NCBI GenBank assembly: GCA_038049695.1
Contig: CP142454.1
Location: 15,508,501 to 15,572,500 of the forward strand
DNA from: Cinnamomum chago
Taxonomy: Eukaryota > Streptophyta > Magnoliopsida > Laurales > Lauraceae
Length of the DNA stretch: 64,000 nucleotides
Direction: 5' to 3'
Position numbers and translations under genes: made by a program. Positions 50,501-61,739 of this stretch are shown here, in pieces (within the stretch, counting starts at the first letter, position 1; every line of letters begins with the position of its first letter). The notes beneath the pieces are model-generated. The model saw only the letters and a program-made list of their open reading frames with translations. It did not search any database and was not told where the DNA came from.

Positions 50501-53093
50501 AAGAGAGTTCATCCTAACCTGCTCGTTGTCAAACCTCCTCCCCTACTTTTCACATGAACTATTTGAGGTTTCTCCCATAAACTTTTCCTTTCTGATGACA
50601 AATAAGGAAAAGCGAAAAGCGACAAAAGAAATTCCTACTCGTTGCTTTCTGCTTGTTTAAATGGCCTAATATTTGGTACCATCCTCTTTTTCTCATGACT
50701 GACGCCCAAATTTTCATATAAATGTAGGATTTTCAATCTTTGCCGTCCAAAGAAAGGGGAGAAAATCCAGTACAAGTGCCGTGCATAGTCATGCAAGGAT
50801 AAAGAAACGGGCACAACATGTGGCATATATTCCTTCCAAAGTATCCCCACCACTTTGATAAGCCTTTTACTACAACTGGAAGCCTAAATCACAAATTTGA
50901 CTAAAACCAGACAAAATGCAACATGAAATTCGGGGCCCATCTTTTCTGTACAAAGTGCACACACTGAAGAGTTAGGGAAAAGTTGAAAGAATCCAACAGC
51001 TAAAAACAGGGCATCTGATGTGCAAAATCCTTTGTGAGTATGTAAGTCCTAACAGTTTCAATCCATAGAGTTATAAAAAAAGAAAAAAGGCAACTTTACT
51101 TTATTGCACATGAGGACCACATAATTCTCATTCTAACATGTGAATAGTTGCTGATAAATAGAGTGCATCATGCATGCAATGAAAAGAGTGTTGCACATAT
51201 CCACAGAAAAGCCATACCTTTAAATCCATTGTGTTTGAACTATGAGGCCATGAATGAAGGGTGAGTGATGTGTTTGGTCTGAATATAGCCCTAATCTATA
51301 AAGTGATCATTTTATCTGTCCTAGCCCTCATGGTGATCATGCACCCACATGGAACTCATAAAGATGTGTTTACCTGATCATCACTCTACATATTCTACGA
51401 GGGTGGGAGGGAGGGGTTGATGAGGGAGGTTCTTACCTCACATTTTGTCAAGGGCCCAACAAGAAACTTGATCCCTGTGTTATATATACTGATAAAAACA
51501 AATAAAAATTGTGTGTTATATGAACTTGTTACACATATGATGTTTTCAAATTATACATTCCATAACCTGCACACATCACACTATATTGACCATATCTGTG
51601 TGATTTAAAAATGGGTCCGGTTTTTTCTCCAAAAAATGTGTAAAGAAATTAGTAGAAAGAAAAAGAAAATCTTAGAATTTGCGTTTCTTTTAGGGCATGT
51701 TTGTTTGGATAAAATACATAGGAATTAATCATGGTGAGATGAGCTCCACAAAAGGATTATTAAAGAGGTGAGAGATGAATGTAAGGTGGAGAGGTAGCTG
51801 GGTATTTATTTCACATTTTCCTTTGATTCAGTTTCCACTAAAAGATAGGTATTAAATTACTAGGGTGATGGCTGGGTATTCATTTCACATCTTCTCTTGA
51901 TTCAGTTTCCACTAACGGATAAGTAATTTGATGGTCATTTTTGGATATTCGCCTTTTGATTCTTCATTTTTAACTACTTAGCGAAATACAATCTTAAATA
52001 TTCAATTATGTGAAATGAACAGGCCTAGATAATAACCACACTAGATGTGCAAATCATTTTAGACCCTAGCTTGAATCAATTTTGGGCTTGGAATCTTTAT
52101 CGGGCTTTACCTAAACGGCTAAACCCATATGTATCCACTCTCTTACCCAAATGTGATAAGTTAGACAGTCCTGGTTTCTGTCCTGTAATTTGTGGACCTT
52201 TCTTTCACTCTTCTTTCAAGTGAATATTTGTGAACTGGCCAATTGTCTATTGAACGGGTCATAACAATTCTGGCCCTTGTTTCACCAGGTCATTTGTCAA
52301 TTGAACAAGCCATTGAGATGCTGTGGCCCTTGGACTCTCTGATGCTGGCATGACCACCCGATTTCAGTTTTCATCTATCATAGAGTTGTTTCAGTGTGTT
52401 GTGGATACTTAAAAGACATGTACACTGAGAATTCTGAAGGCTAGACTTCATTAAATTTGTCATAGCTTTTACTAATCCAAACTTATCAATATATATAAGA
52501 AAAGATAAACTAATTGTAATATCTATCTAACCAACTTTCTTTAACATTTCTTACCACTGACATATATTCCTATTATGTATCACACATACATCTGCTGATA
52601 AGATTTTGATGCTTGCACAAACTAAAATAGACTTGTGAATGGATAAGAACAAAGAAGGGTTTCTTTGATTTAGAAAATATGATCGAATTCGAGGAATCAT
52701 TTTGGAGAATTCCACATTCTCCTATAGTCATCTACTCTAAAATTCCCCAAATGCACCTGTACCAATTAGCTTTAGAATTGTCCTCTGCTGTAGTTCAGCT
52801 TTACATCAGGCAGGCAGTGAGGGTAAGTGGGTTTTAGTGTCTTGTAAAGTTTTAAAAAAGGTTTGGAATTGGGTCATTTGAAGGGCTTAAGCAGGTATTT
52901 GTCACAAGTAAAAGATGTTTGATATTAGGAATCTCCTACTCAAATAGAGAATTTTAAGACTTTGAGGAGACATGGGACTAAATCTTTTTTCAAAAAAATT
53001 TACAAAAGGAACATCCGACCATTAACTGTAATAAAACAGACCCACAATGTCTCCAGATGATCCTATAAATGGTGACTTACAATGCCTGAACTT

Positions 53094-53129
<36 letters not shown>

Positions 53130-56100
53130 CAACGCTCTCTTAAGCTTAAGCTTAGGATAAAATTTCGTAAGCTCATGCTTGTGGGACTCACCTTTAGTCC
53201 ATCCAAATGGACAAAACACATGACCGCCCTAAATTGCATATGTTCACCAACTTTCGATTAGATCTGAATTTATTGGACCGTTGGATTGACTATATGTCGA
53301 TTTGAATGGACTATTGACCATTAAACTTTTGGATCAATATGGAGATGATAGAAATCATGGTTGTGGCTAATTTTTTGCAGGGAGGAGGATCCAAAGGAGT
53401 CCTTGAAATTCCCCCTATCCCCATCCCCATGAGGGTCCCCAAGTGGGCCCCACCACACACTACACTATGCCTTAACTTGGACATATGCACTTGTCTTGAC
53501 TTTATGGACACTATGCCTTAACTTGGACATATGCACTTGTCTTGGCTTTATGGAGAAATAACAACCAAGTAAGACCATAGTGCAAAGGGCATGTTGCAAG
53601 CTATAAATAAAAGAAGAGATGATCCCATGTTCACACACATCATTCCCATCCTTGATTAAAAATCTAAGACATTTATGTCATTTTACAGTTAGATTTCAAT
53701 GAGATTGCAGAAAGCAAAATGAAGAACAGGGCGTGCACTTGCTTTAACAAAATTGATAAACCTTTATGTACATATCATCTTGAAGGAGGTAATAGCAAGG
53801 GCGGACCCAGAAATTCTTCATTGAGGGGCCACTGTGTAGGAAAACTATTTTGGGAGGGCCACATATAAAAACTAAATTTAGTTTTTAAAACATATAGGGT
53901 TTTTTTTTGAATTTTTTTGGGGGGGCCATATGTTAAAATAAATTTATTTATTTAGGATTCCGCCCATGGGTAAGAGGTTGTTTGTCTTTCATGCATGAGA
54001 TATGAAAGTGATATTTACATAGGTAAAATTTGCATATGTCCATTTGATATTTGTAAGACTTATACATGTTAAACACAATAATATGTTTGTTTGAGAGCAA
54101 CATCTACACATGAGAAAATGCTGAATATTTCAAATTATATGTCAAAAGTTTCTGCTATCCCAATACCTATAAATTTAAGATATGAAACTAAATGTTTGAG
54201 GTTTAATGGGTCGATAAATTTTTTGAATAGTTGTAATTAAAAAAATTGACACTCTTCTAACCAAAAGAGCGTGTAATACTTTCATATATCTTTGGATGCA
54301 TAAATTTTCATATGGATTTATATACCATATTCCCACTTCATTTATTCATATAATGTGTAAATAACTGCCAACAAACTTGGTCATATCTAAATTTTTATAT
54401 GCCTATATAATTTATATATATATATATATAAATGAGTGCAAACAAGTGAGGTGATTGCTAGAAAAGCGAGATATAGCTCAATAAAATCTTTAGTAGAAAG
54501 ACACAATAACATCCTGATGGAGGTCCTGCCTTCGAATCTTTAAGGCCTTACCTGATACATAGGGCTTGTAGGTGGTTTTATGTATCCGCGGGTTTACCTA
54601 TGATCTCCCAAAGGGGGGTCGGCGGGTTCCCATATTATAAAAAATATATATATATTTTCTCTTCCCTGAATGAATGAAGACCTCTACTATTTCTCATAAA
54701 CGAATTCCTTGTCCTCCCTATTTGGACCAAATGGGGGTGACACATAAGGGGGCGGATGCGAACCTCTTTCCTCTGCCCCCCATCTGCCCCCTTACGTGTC
54801 TTTCTCTGTTTGGCCCAAACAGGGGTTCCCTGTTCGGTCCAAACAGGGAAATCCGGTTATGTATTTCTCACTAATGTCGTCTGGCTTAATTCCAAGTAGA
54901 ACCCACATGTCTTTTCCTCATTGATTCAGCAAACTTCGACTTTCTCACTCTAAATTCCTTCCACAAATGACGCAAGTCATATCACAATCCTATCGCCCTA
55001 AATTACACCCTATGTAAAGCATCCTAAGCTCCGTACACTCCCAAAATCTAGGCCCAAGTTCGTTTATCTTGTCAGTAGACCTTAACAACCATTTGGATCT
55101 ATTTTCGTCTGGTATCTGTGGAGCATGAAAAAACAGAGTGTAGGATAGGAAATGGGTCAAACACAAAAGTGTTCTTGGTTGCATGATTGAATGGTTAGTG
55201 GGGTCAGCAGTAGATGGCTAAGGTAAATAGATACCCAACAAGGCCAGGTCATGATGAAGGGAATCATTGGATCTCTTCAACTCAACTGTTCATCCCTGTG
55301 GTGCCTCACTAGTTGCCGGTTTAGATCATGCAATCTTGAATCCATGTAGATGTAGGTCCCACCTAGAAACACAGGCCAGACCACAATGTGTTGGGTCCAA
55401 CTGTTCACATCATATTAGTTATTTAAGCCTGACCCACTTAGTAAACTGACAAATAATGTAAGCATTAGTTGCAATCATGAGGTAATGACCATTAGACCGA
55501 CAAATAATTTAAGCATTGGCTGAAATCATGACCTAATGACCAATAAGCCAATTATTAATAGAGTTGACCTACATAATATTGGGCCCAAACTCAACCACAA
55601 TGAACTCATGAAATCGTTATTCAACTCGAATGGGGGTAGTTTTTGTTTAAGCATATTCCTAAAACTCTTTTCTAACTCGCTCTGAACTTTTCCAGATTTA
55701 ACTCGGCTCGGTAGGTCATTGAGTGATGAGTAGTCGCAGACTGAGTCAAGTTGCACACCTTCAAGACCTTCTGAGTCGAGCCAAAGTAAACTAGTTTAAA
55801 CTATAAGTCAATCCTATCCACTAAACTCTAGCCTCGCTCTCATACACAAAGCCATAGTTTAAAAATCGTTTTGTTTTGCCTAACTCCCTAACTCGAGGGT
55901 TAACTCGGATCTGGTACTCAGCAGGTTGGGAAATACAAAAAGTAATCGCCCGAAAAGAAAGGGATAACCCTAGTGGTTGGGTGTTCCATTATCAACCAAC
56001 TATCCAAAGGAGGGGTCATCTAGTGTGTCTCATTCTCAGTAAAATTGTCCAAATTTGGAGTCTGGGTCCTCTTCCCCCACGTGTGCAGGAGGAGTCATCT

Positions 56101-56379
56101 TCCCCTATGTGTGTAGCTGTAGGTGATCTTTTCTCCAACTTGTCCTGGGGTTCACTCCCGTGTCAATAGGGTCAAACCCACTGGGCTGGCACTGAAAAGG
56201 GCAAAACAAGTACTCGCTCGAGTTTAAATAAGGTGATTGACCTTCTGATTCTGAGTCAAGTTTCCGACCCTTCAAACTATGACTCAAACATGACCCATGA
56301 CGCATTAACTACCCAAACATGACCCATGACCCATTAACTACCCAAACATGACCCATGACCCATTAACTACAGTTGAAAC

Positions 56380-56435
<56 letters not shown>

Positions 56436-57137
56436 TTACACGAGAAAGCCAATGTAAACTGAAGGAGGAATGAATGAAGTGTAAGCTTCTACTAGGAAAT
56501 AACCTCCCATAGAATGACCCTGGAACTCCAGAGACGAAAACTGAGGGTGGATCTTCTCTTTTCCCATTCTTCTTAATACTCGCATAGAATTCTGATAACG
56601 CCATGAAAATTGAGTTGAAGTCATTGGTGGGTAGATCGTTCAAGAATACTTGAAATTCAGGTGTTGGGCAAGAGATTATTCCACATCTCTGGTCGATGAC
56701 ATCGATGATATTTCGTATGACAGACAATGTATTGGGACCTGAAGAGCAACCCAGATCAGCTATGGCAAAGCACTGTGGAGCTTTGGATAGAAAGAGATCG
56801 ACCACGGCGTCTACTGTTACATGTTTCACCAATTCTATGCCCTTTTTCTGGTAGAACAAACAAGTAACTAGGTTAAAACTTGAAGAGAAAAAATTAATAT
56901 CAGTGATGAGCAGTGCTTACTGATAAAGTCGAAAACTCGGCCGAGTTACACTAGATCTATCATCGAGTCAGGCTGAGTTGAGTCAACTCGGCCGAGTCGA
57001 GGCGAGTCATTCGGAGTTTTTAAAGTAGGTTCAAGAAGTTTGTTGTGTCAAGAAAATCTTACTTGGCTTGAGGAGTTTCTAGCATAGCTTGCCTCTCCCT
57101 GGCCTTCTTTCATGTGAAAGACCTTCTCCACATCCAT
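47579..57137 (-). CDS. SABATH-family carboxyl methyltransferase, 364 aa, four exons
   Basis: SABATH enzymes methylate carboxyl groups of small molecules such as salicylate, benzoate, jasmonate, indole-acetate or farnesoate, using S-adenosylmethionine. Exons on the minus strand, all GT-AG and phase 0: 57063-57137, 56440-56847, 49019-49291, 47579-47917; total 1095 bp, no internal stop. Exon 1 gives MDVEKVFHMKEGQGEASYA; Lys10, Tyr18 and Gln25 fall where salicylate methyltransferase binds the cofactor and substrate. The cofactor loop DLGCSSGPNT is at residues 56-65, FLNDLPTNDFN at about 93-103, SFYGRLFP at 136-143, SSFSLHWLS at 152-160 and FLRSRSEELISGGRMVL in exon 3. Exon 4 carries FYAPSMDEV and ESMILHHFGEGIIDGLF. 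His157 and Trp158 sit in the acceptor pocket, while Phe154 replaces the common Tyr. The exact substrate cannot be told. Intron 2 is 7.1 kb and full of repeats. Confidence 0.95.
49931..50390. mobile_element. MITE, family A, copy 4, with internal tandem duplication
   Basis: Left end CTAGGGCATGTTTGTTTCAT, interior CCAAAAATGACCATAAAATA, and right end GTGTATTCTATGCAAACAAAT. The last 106 bp (CTCCTCTTTAATAATCCTT through GCAAACAAATCT) are present twice, which lengthens this copy. It lies in SABATH intron 2. Confidence 0.72.
51691..52028. mobile_element. MITE, family A, copy 5 (inverted)
   Basis: It begins TAGGGCATGTTTGTTTGGAT and ends ATGTGAAATGAACAGGCCTA, that is, the reverse of the 49931 copy. It has its own internal duplication: GCTGGGTATT(T/C)ATTTCACAT and GATTCAGTTTCCACTAA each occur twice. 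It lies in SABATH intron 2. Confidence 0.72.
53099..53125. repeat. (AT)n microsatellite
   Basis: About 13 TA units in SABATH intron 2. Confidence 0.9.
53463..53554. repeat. 46-bp tandem duplication
   Basis: CACTATGCCTTAACTTGGAC through TGGA is repeated with a single C/T-type difference. It lies in SABATH intron 2. Confidence 0.92.
53797..53967. mobile_element. Short element with GGGCGGA termini
   Basis: AAGGGCGGACCCAGAAAT at the left and the reverse complement CATGGGCGGAATCC at the right bound 170 bp containing GAGGGGCCACTG and GGGGGGGCCATATG. Related words (GGCGGACCTA, TTCCACCACTGC) flank the hAT element region near 14469 and 15926. Confidence 0.5.
56286..56370. repeat. 29-bp minisatellite, three copies
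   Basis: ACATGACCCATGACCCATTA followed by ACTACCCAA repeats with a period of 29 bp. It lies in SABATH intron 2, directly next to the (GA)n tract. Confidence 0.93.
56381..56433. repeat. (GA)n microsatellite at the SABATH exon 2 donor
   Basis: About 26 GA units. On the gene strand they are CT units starting immediately after GTAAGT of the exon 2 splice donor (56439-56434). Confidence 0.95.
56934..57027. repeat. ACTCGGCCGAGT repeat in SABATH intron 1
   Basis: AAAACTCGGCCGAGTTACA at the left, GTCAACTCGGCCGAGTCGAG inside and GGAGTTTTTAAAG at the right form a short element with palindromic ACTCGGCCGAGT words. It fills much of the 215-bp intron 1. Similar words occur near 29080 and 55700. Confidence 0.55.
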
Positions 57138-57183
57138 GGTCGGAAGTTTAAAACTATGGAAGTTTGGAGCCGGCATCTTTCTT

Positions 57184-57191
57184 CTTATATA
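57184..57191 (-). promoter_or_regulatory. TATA box of the SABATH gene
   Basis: On the minus strand TATATAAG lies 46 bp upstream of the ATG at 57137. A start about 30 bp downstream would leave a leader of only some 20 bases. Confidence 0.55.
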
Positions 57192-58229
57192 GAGTTAAGT
57201 ACATGGGCTCCATTGATTATACTTTTTTTTTTGGTTTGTTTGATATTTTTTTCCTTGTTCCATTCAAGCAACTGCCAACCCACTTAGTAGCTATGGGTGT
57301 TTGCTCAATTATCATGGTTAGAATATAGGTCCTGATGATATAATAACCGAGAGAGAGAGAGAGAGAGGGATTATGGAATGGAAGACTTCAAAACTATTTA
57401 TATTTTTATACACTAATAGCAAAGGCCAAGAGGCCACTTAAAATAATATATTATTACATAGTGGCACAGAGACCAATTGTCCTATTCTTGTGTTTTGTAT
57501 TTCTGTTTTGGTTTGATTTGGGGGTCCACTATAACAACTAGCTAGTAACCAACCACCAAAACCCAAAAAAGAAAAAAAGTAAAAACCTTGGTGGGGATAA
57601 CTGTTCATCTCTTTTTTCCATGGTTTTGAGAATCAAATTACACTTGAGTAAACTGACCAAATTAACCAACTCTCTAATTTTTTTTAGGGTTTAGAACTCC
57701 AATTAAAAGTGAAGGTGTTTGTGGCCAATTAGATGGTGACACGTGGCATTATATAATGGGTCCTCATCAGATGAAAGTAAAGAAGGGTGGAGAATGACTT
57801 CCGTCCAAGGTTTAGCTCAGTATAATTCGGCCCATTAGCCCCTACGAAATACAAATGCACTTTGCAGATTAGCAATATAAGGAAAATAGAGATACAGGAC
57901 TTTCCATTTGCATGGTTGTAGTTTGCATTGTTTGGTTTTTCTTTGCTGAATGTGTTAAAAACTGCTGTGTAAAGCTAAAGAAAATGATTTTCCACCTTTT
58001 CAGTTCAAATTATAGAAAATGATTTCACATTAAAAAATAAAAATTGCATACGGTTTTTATTAGAAACAACAACAAAAAAATTCTCCTTTGAAATACACCA
58101 CAAAAATGCGACTAAGATTGAAAGGCTAGTGGTGCCTCCGATAAGAGGAACAGGGGTTGATCTTGACCAGCTCCGCGAGACTAATGTGCCTTGCCGCTGA
58201 GCCATCATGATTGGGCGCACTCTCTTAGG

Positions 58230-59170
58230 TATTGTTAGGTATTTTAGTATTGACAAAATTCAAAGGTTGGACAAAACTCTAGGTCTTTTGAATTATAATG
58301 TTTTTTTAGAAAATGACTCTGTATAATAGAAGATTGGAAGGACTCAGAAGAAGAAAACTGGAGAAACAGAGCTGAATTTCCGGATCATCCAGAATGGAGT
58401 CCTTTCAAGTGAACATCTTACCGCTCGAGCGAAGTCAACATAGATAGCCCAAACGCACTGACAAAAGATTTTTATGCCAAGACAGATTCTCATCCGCTCG
58501 AGCGGATGGTGGGTCCGCTCGAGCGGACAGGTGCGCAGAAAACGGGAAAGTCTCTATTCTGATCCAAATTAGTTTTCCTTTGAAACTATCTTTCCCTGTT
58601 TGAGTCCTACTTGTGCACTAAGTCTAAGGCACGAATTTGGGGCTATTTACACGGTGTTTCTCTCAACCCTAGATATAGAGACAGACACAACTCTTATTTT
58701 TTTTCTGAGTAAGAGATATCTTAGAGAGAGTTATTTCTCTAGAGCCATTGAGAGACTATTCTGAATGACTTCTTTAGAAGGTTGTTGCTGCTTCTATTTT
58801 TATTGTAGAAGATTGATCATCTTCGTTGACAAGGTGCAAGGAGATCAAGTAGGGAGAACGGGGCGTAGTGGATGTCGTGTCAGTGGATTCTTTGCAAGAA
58901 TAACTACAGTCCTTAGGTCGAGGTACAGACTGAGGTAAAGGAGCTTGTGAGTATATCTTGTGACTGTTCGTGAACTCTTGATTTCTGGTTTGTGGTTTTT
59001 CTCCCTTGATAGGGTTTCCACGTTAAGTATTGTGTCTGCCTTCTTGTGGCGTGTGATTGGTAGATACCTAGTTCTATATTATTTGATTAGTTTATTTCCG
59101 TTGCATTAATTGATTGTTTAAATTAGAACTAGTAATCTATTCTGGTAGCCCTCAAATGAATTTCTCAGGT
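58230..59170 (+). mobile_element. Probable solo LTR of a Copia-type retrotransposon
   Basis: From TGTTAGGTATTTTAG the sequence runs through three CTCGAG-centred palindromes, GGCTATTTACACGGTG, AACCCTAGATATAGAG, GAAGGTTGTTGCTG, TGCAAGGAGATCAAG and TTGATAGGGTTTCCACGT, to an AT-rich end near GCATTAATTGATTG. This order is seen in LTRs of plant Copia elements. No internal coding domain or partner LTR is present. Both borders are approximate. Confidence 0.55.
58422..58528. repeat. Three CCGCTCGAGCGG palindromes
   Basis: CGCTCGAGCG at 58422-58431, ATCCGCTCGAGCGGAT at 58492-58507 and GTCCGCTCGAGCGGAC at 58513-58528. The last two are perfect 16-bp palindromes only 5 bp apart, inside the probable Copia LTR. 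Confidence 0.9.
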
Positions 59171-59695
59171 ATGATTGACGATATTTTAAAAGTATTCTAT
59201 GTATTCCTCATATGGCATTTTTAGCAACCTTCCTTTCCATAGGAATCTCTTTGTTCCTAGAAAATGAGACTCTAAAAGGTGGTAATCGTCTATTTAAACA
59301 AGCAAGACATGGGCCAATTTGTAGGACAAAGAAAGCAAATCATTTGGATACTTCTGTACTTGCATTAACCTTAACAAAAATTGGAAGCCCGAACAAAAAC
59401 TATGCTTTTACATCCTTTTGGATGCTTTTTCAAATCATTTTATTAGCCCATGCAGGAAAAATACAAGATAAAATTTTAAAAATAATTACTATTGTACATC
59501 CTAGTACATGAAGCCTCTTATCTGGTACTATAAAAAATCAGCCCCATTTAATCTTCTAGATGTCCTTATTTAAAATAATGACCATGAGATAGTATGAGCT
59601 AATGGAGTTTGATAACAATTGGTACTCCAAAATGATAATTGTAAGCTAATAACTATTCTTCAAACCAAGATTCTCTAGGCCTTAAATCTTGTACT

Positions 59696-59876
59696 CAACC
59701 CCAAAGGGTAGCTCAGTTGGCCTAGGACTACGGTTTGCACTTGGAGGTTGTAGTTTCGAAACTGTACTACCACACTGGGGCTACAGGGGAGTTTACCCGG
59801 CTTCCCTCTAGGCCCGAAGGGATTAGTCCAACCCAAATGATTGGGAACCCTCCGATAGCAAAAAAAAAAAAAAAAA
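59696..59876 (+). mobile_element. Young tRNA-derived SINE with 12-bp target duplication
   Basis: GGGTAGCTCAGTTGGCCTAG (A box) and GTAGTTTCGAAACTGTAC (B box) form a tRNA-like head. It is followed by GGGGAGTTTACCCGGCTTCC, GGGATTAGTCC and CTCCGATAGC, then a poly-A tail of about 20. AAATCTTGTACT flanks it on both sides (59684-59695 and 59877-59888), the mark of LINE-driven insertion. The intact boxes and duplication make it the youngest of three copies in the window. Confidence 0.93.
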
Positions 59877-60524
59877 AAATCTTGTACTTGCAAAAATGCC
59901 AAACGGTCTTTATTTTTTTGTGAGTGTAATCTACCATCTCAGAAGCATAGTGGGCTCCACCAATATGCTGTGTTGCTTAACTTGACGGCCATAACTTTTC
60001 TAAGACAGACCAGAGCATCTTCATATGTATTCTTATTATTTTTCTTCAAGGTACAAAATTTTTGTTGTATCTTTTCTGTTACAATAATAGCACTAAGAAT
60101 TATTTATGTACTTTGCTGACAAAGCTAATAAAGAAGGGATAAGAAACAGCATGAACTAGCTAATGGGTAAATGTCGTTTCCTAACATCAATGATTTTTAT
60201 CTTTGAATTGGATCACCTCCTCTGGTATTTCCAACGGTAATCTATTTATTCAAGAGGGATTTGAGACATAATCTTAAAAAAATTAAAGAAAATCATAATT
60301 AGTGAATGCTTTTAGTTATCTAATTTAAATTTATAAAATAAATGGGAAAGGAAGGTTTTTTTTTTTTTATCCCTTCATTTTTATAGGGTAGAAACATTTA
60401 ATGGATCTAAAATTTTGAAATCCTAAACCCCTTTTCAGTTATCATTAGTGAAAAAAAAATCATGAAATCATCTTATATCTGATCATGGGCCAATGGCTTG
60501 AAGAAACTCTTGTCAAGTCAAAGT

Positions 60525-60553
60525 GGAGAGAGAGAGAGAGAGAGAGAGAGAGA
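60525..60553. repeat. (GA)n microsatellite
   Basis: About 14 GA units; nearby reading frames on both strands are caused by it. Confidence 0.9.
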
Positions 60554-61070
60554 AGCATTGACCACAATAAAGGGAAGAAGGAAAATGAACAAAAAAGGGT
60601 TGCATTGAAATTAATGTTAGAAGCTTTGGTTTCCTCTCTCTTCTTGTCAATGTGGGTTGGGTTGAAATGATTTTCTTTGAAGCATGGTCGCTGGCTGTCC
60701 TGAACTTTGTTGGTGGCATTTTCCACCTTTTTGGATTCCACTGGTGTTATTTTATACGTAAGATGATATACATGGCAGGTGCCGATAAGGTCAAGAGAAG
60801 CCAATGAAGACTCAATTGGCGTGTAGTGGTGAGGAATATGTTTGTGAGAGAAGTCAGCAGATTCTCTGGACAAAGTGCAGCATCTTTTTTTAGTGTATTA
60901 AAGTTATGGTGTTGGTGACTTCATTGGTGAGCTAGGGATGGTTGGTGGGAATGGTTCAAGGTAGTACAGCCCAAGGAGTTGTGGGTATATCTACTCGATT
61001 TGAGTAATGTTTTAAAATGAATTTGGGTTTTGGCTGTAAACTACTATTACTTTAAAAACTGTTTTTTAAA

Positions 61071-61373
61071 GGCTTGTTTAGATGCATGGTGAATTGAAGT
61101 ATGGTGAGGTGAAGCTCAAATCAAGAGATAATAAAATATAAGGTATTATGATGGTGTTTTATTTTTAGTTATTTGGTATGAAATCTTTTTAACTTTTTGT
61201 ATAAAAAAGTAGAGTGTTTTTTGTCTTCTAGTGGAGAAAGGATGTTTTTTTTAATTTTTTTTGAAAAAGATGGAGGGAATTTTGAAATTATATACTTTTG
61301 ATATGACCCATTGTCTTTTCTTGTCCGGATAATGGAGGCTTTAACTCACTTCACCACACATCCAAACACGCCC
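61071..61373. mobile_element. MITE, family B, copy 3 (inverted), with TAAA flanks
   Basis: GGCTTGTTTAGATGCATGGTGAA at the left and TTCACCACACATCCAAACACG CCC at the right are inverted repeats, with TAAA on both sides (61067-61070 and 61374-61377). The interior, read on the minus strand, follows the copies at 9540 and 10010: CTCCACTAGAAGACAAAAAA, TACAAAAAGTTAAAAAG, CCATCATAATACC, ATATTTTATTATCTCTTGATT. Confidence 0.82.
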
Positions 61374-61379
61374 TAAAGG

Positions 61380-61737
61380 TACATTTGTTTGCGTTAAAAT
61401 ATATATGAATTGAACACATAGAATTTATACAATTATTTATTAAAAAAACTAAAGATCCAAGGAGCATTTTTCATAAATTAATAATCGAAAATAACCTCTT
61501 TTTTAAGGAAATTAAAATCAAAAGAAGATGAGAAATTAACTAGATACCATTACCCTAGTAGTTCATATCCTCTCTTTTGATGGTTCTATTTTCCTAACAA
61601 GAATGGTTATTTGATGTTAGTTCATTTTTAAAATTCACATTTTATCTTTGTTTTTAAGCACTTAAGTTATGGGGTGTGTGTATGTCTATATATATTCAAT
61701 TCTTATATATTATAATGCGAACAATTAGGACCTAAGT
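61380..61737. mobile_element. MITE, family A, copy 6 (decayed)
   Basis: TACATTTGTTTGCGTTAAAATA at the left, CATTACCCTAGTAGTTCATATCC inside and CAATTCTTATATATTATAATGCG at the right match family A phrases in order. It begins within 10 bp of the end of the family B element. Confidence 0.6.
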
Positions 61738-61739
61738 AT

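Noticed and set aside
58120..58215. Possible second SINE head on the minus strand (GATGGCTCAGCGGCAAGGC)
   Set aside because: It has an A-box-like word, but no convincing B box, tail or duplication.
59212..59511. 99-aa frame MAFLATFLSIG..., considered as organelle-derived
   Set aside because: No match to an organelle protein I recognise; AT-rich chance frame.
59702..59776. tRNA gene candidate (GGGTAGCTCAGTTGG...GTTTCGAAAC)
   Set aside because: The acceptor arms do not pair, and the head continues into a SINE body with poly-A tail and target duplication.
60460..60873. 137-aa minus-strand frame upstream of SABATH
   Set aside because: It contains a (CT)n-encoded Ser-Leu run and no domain; likely chance.
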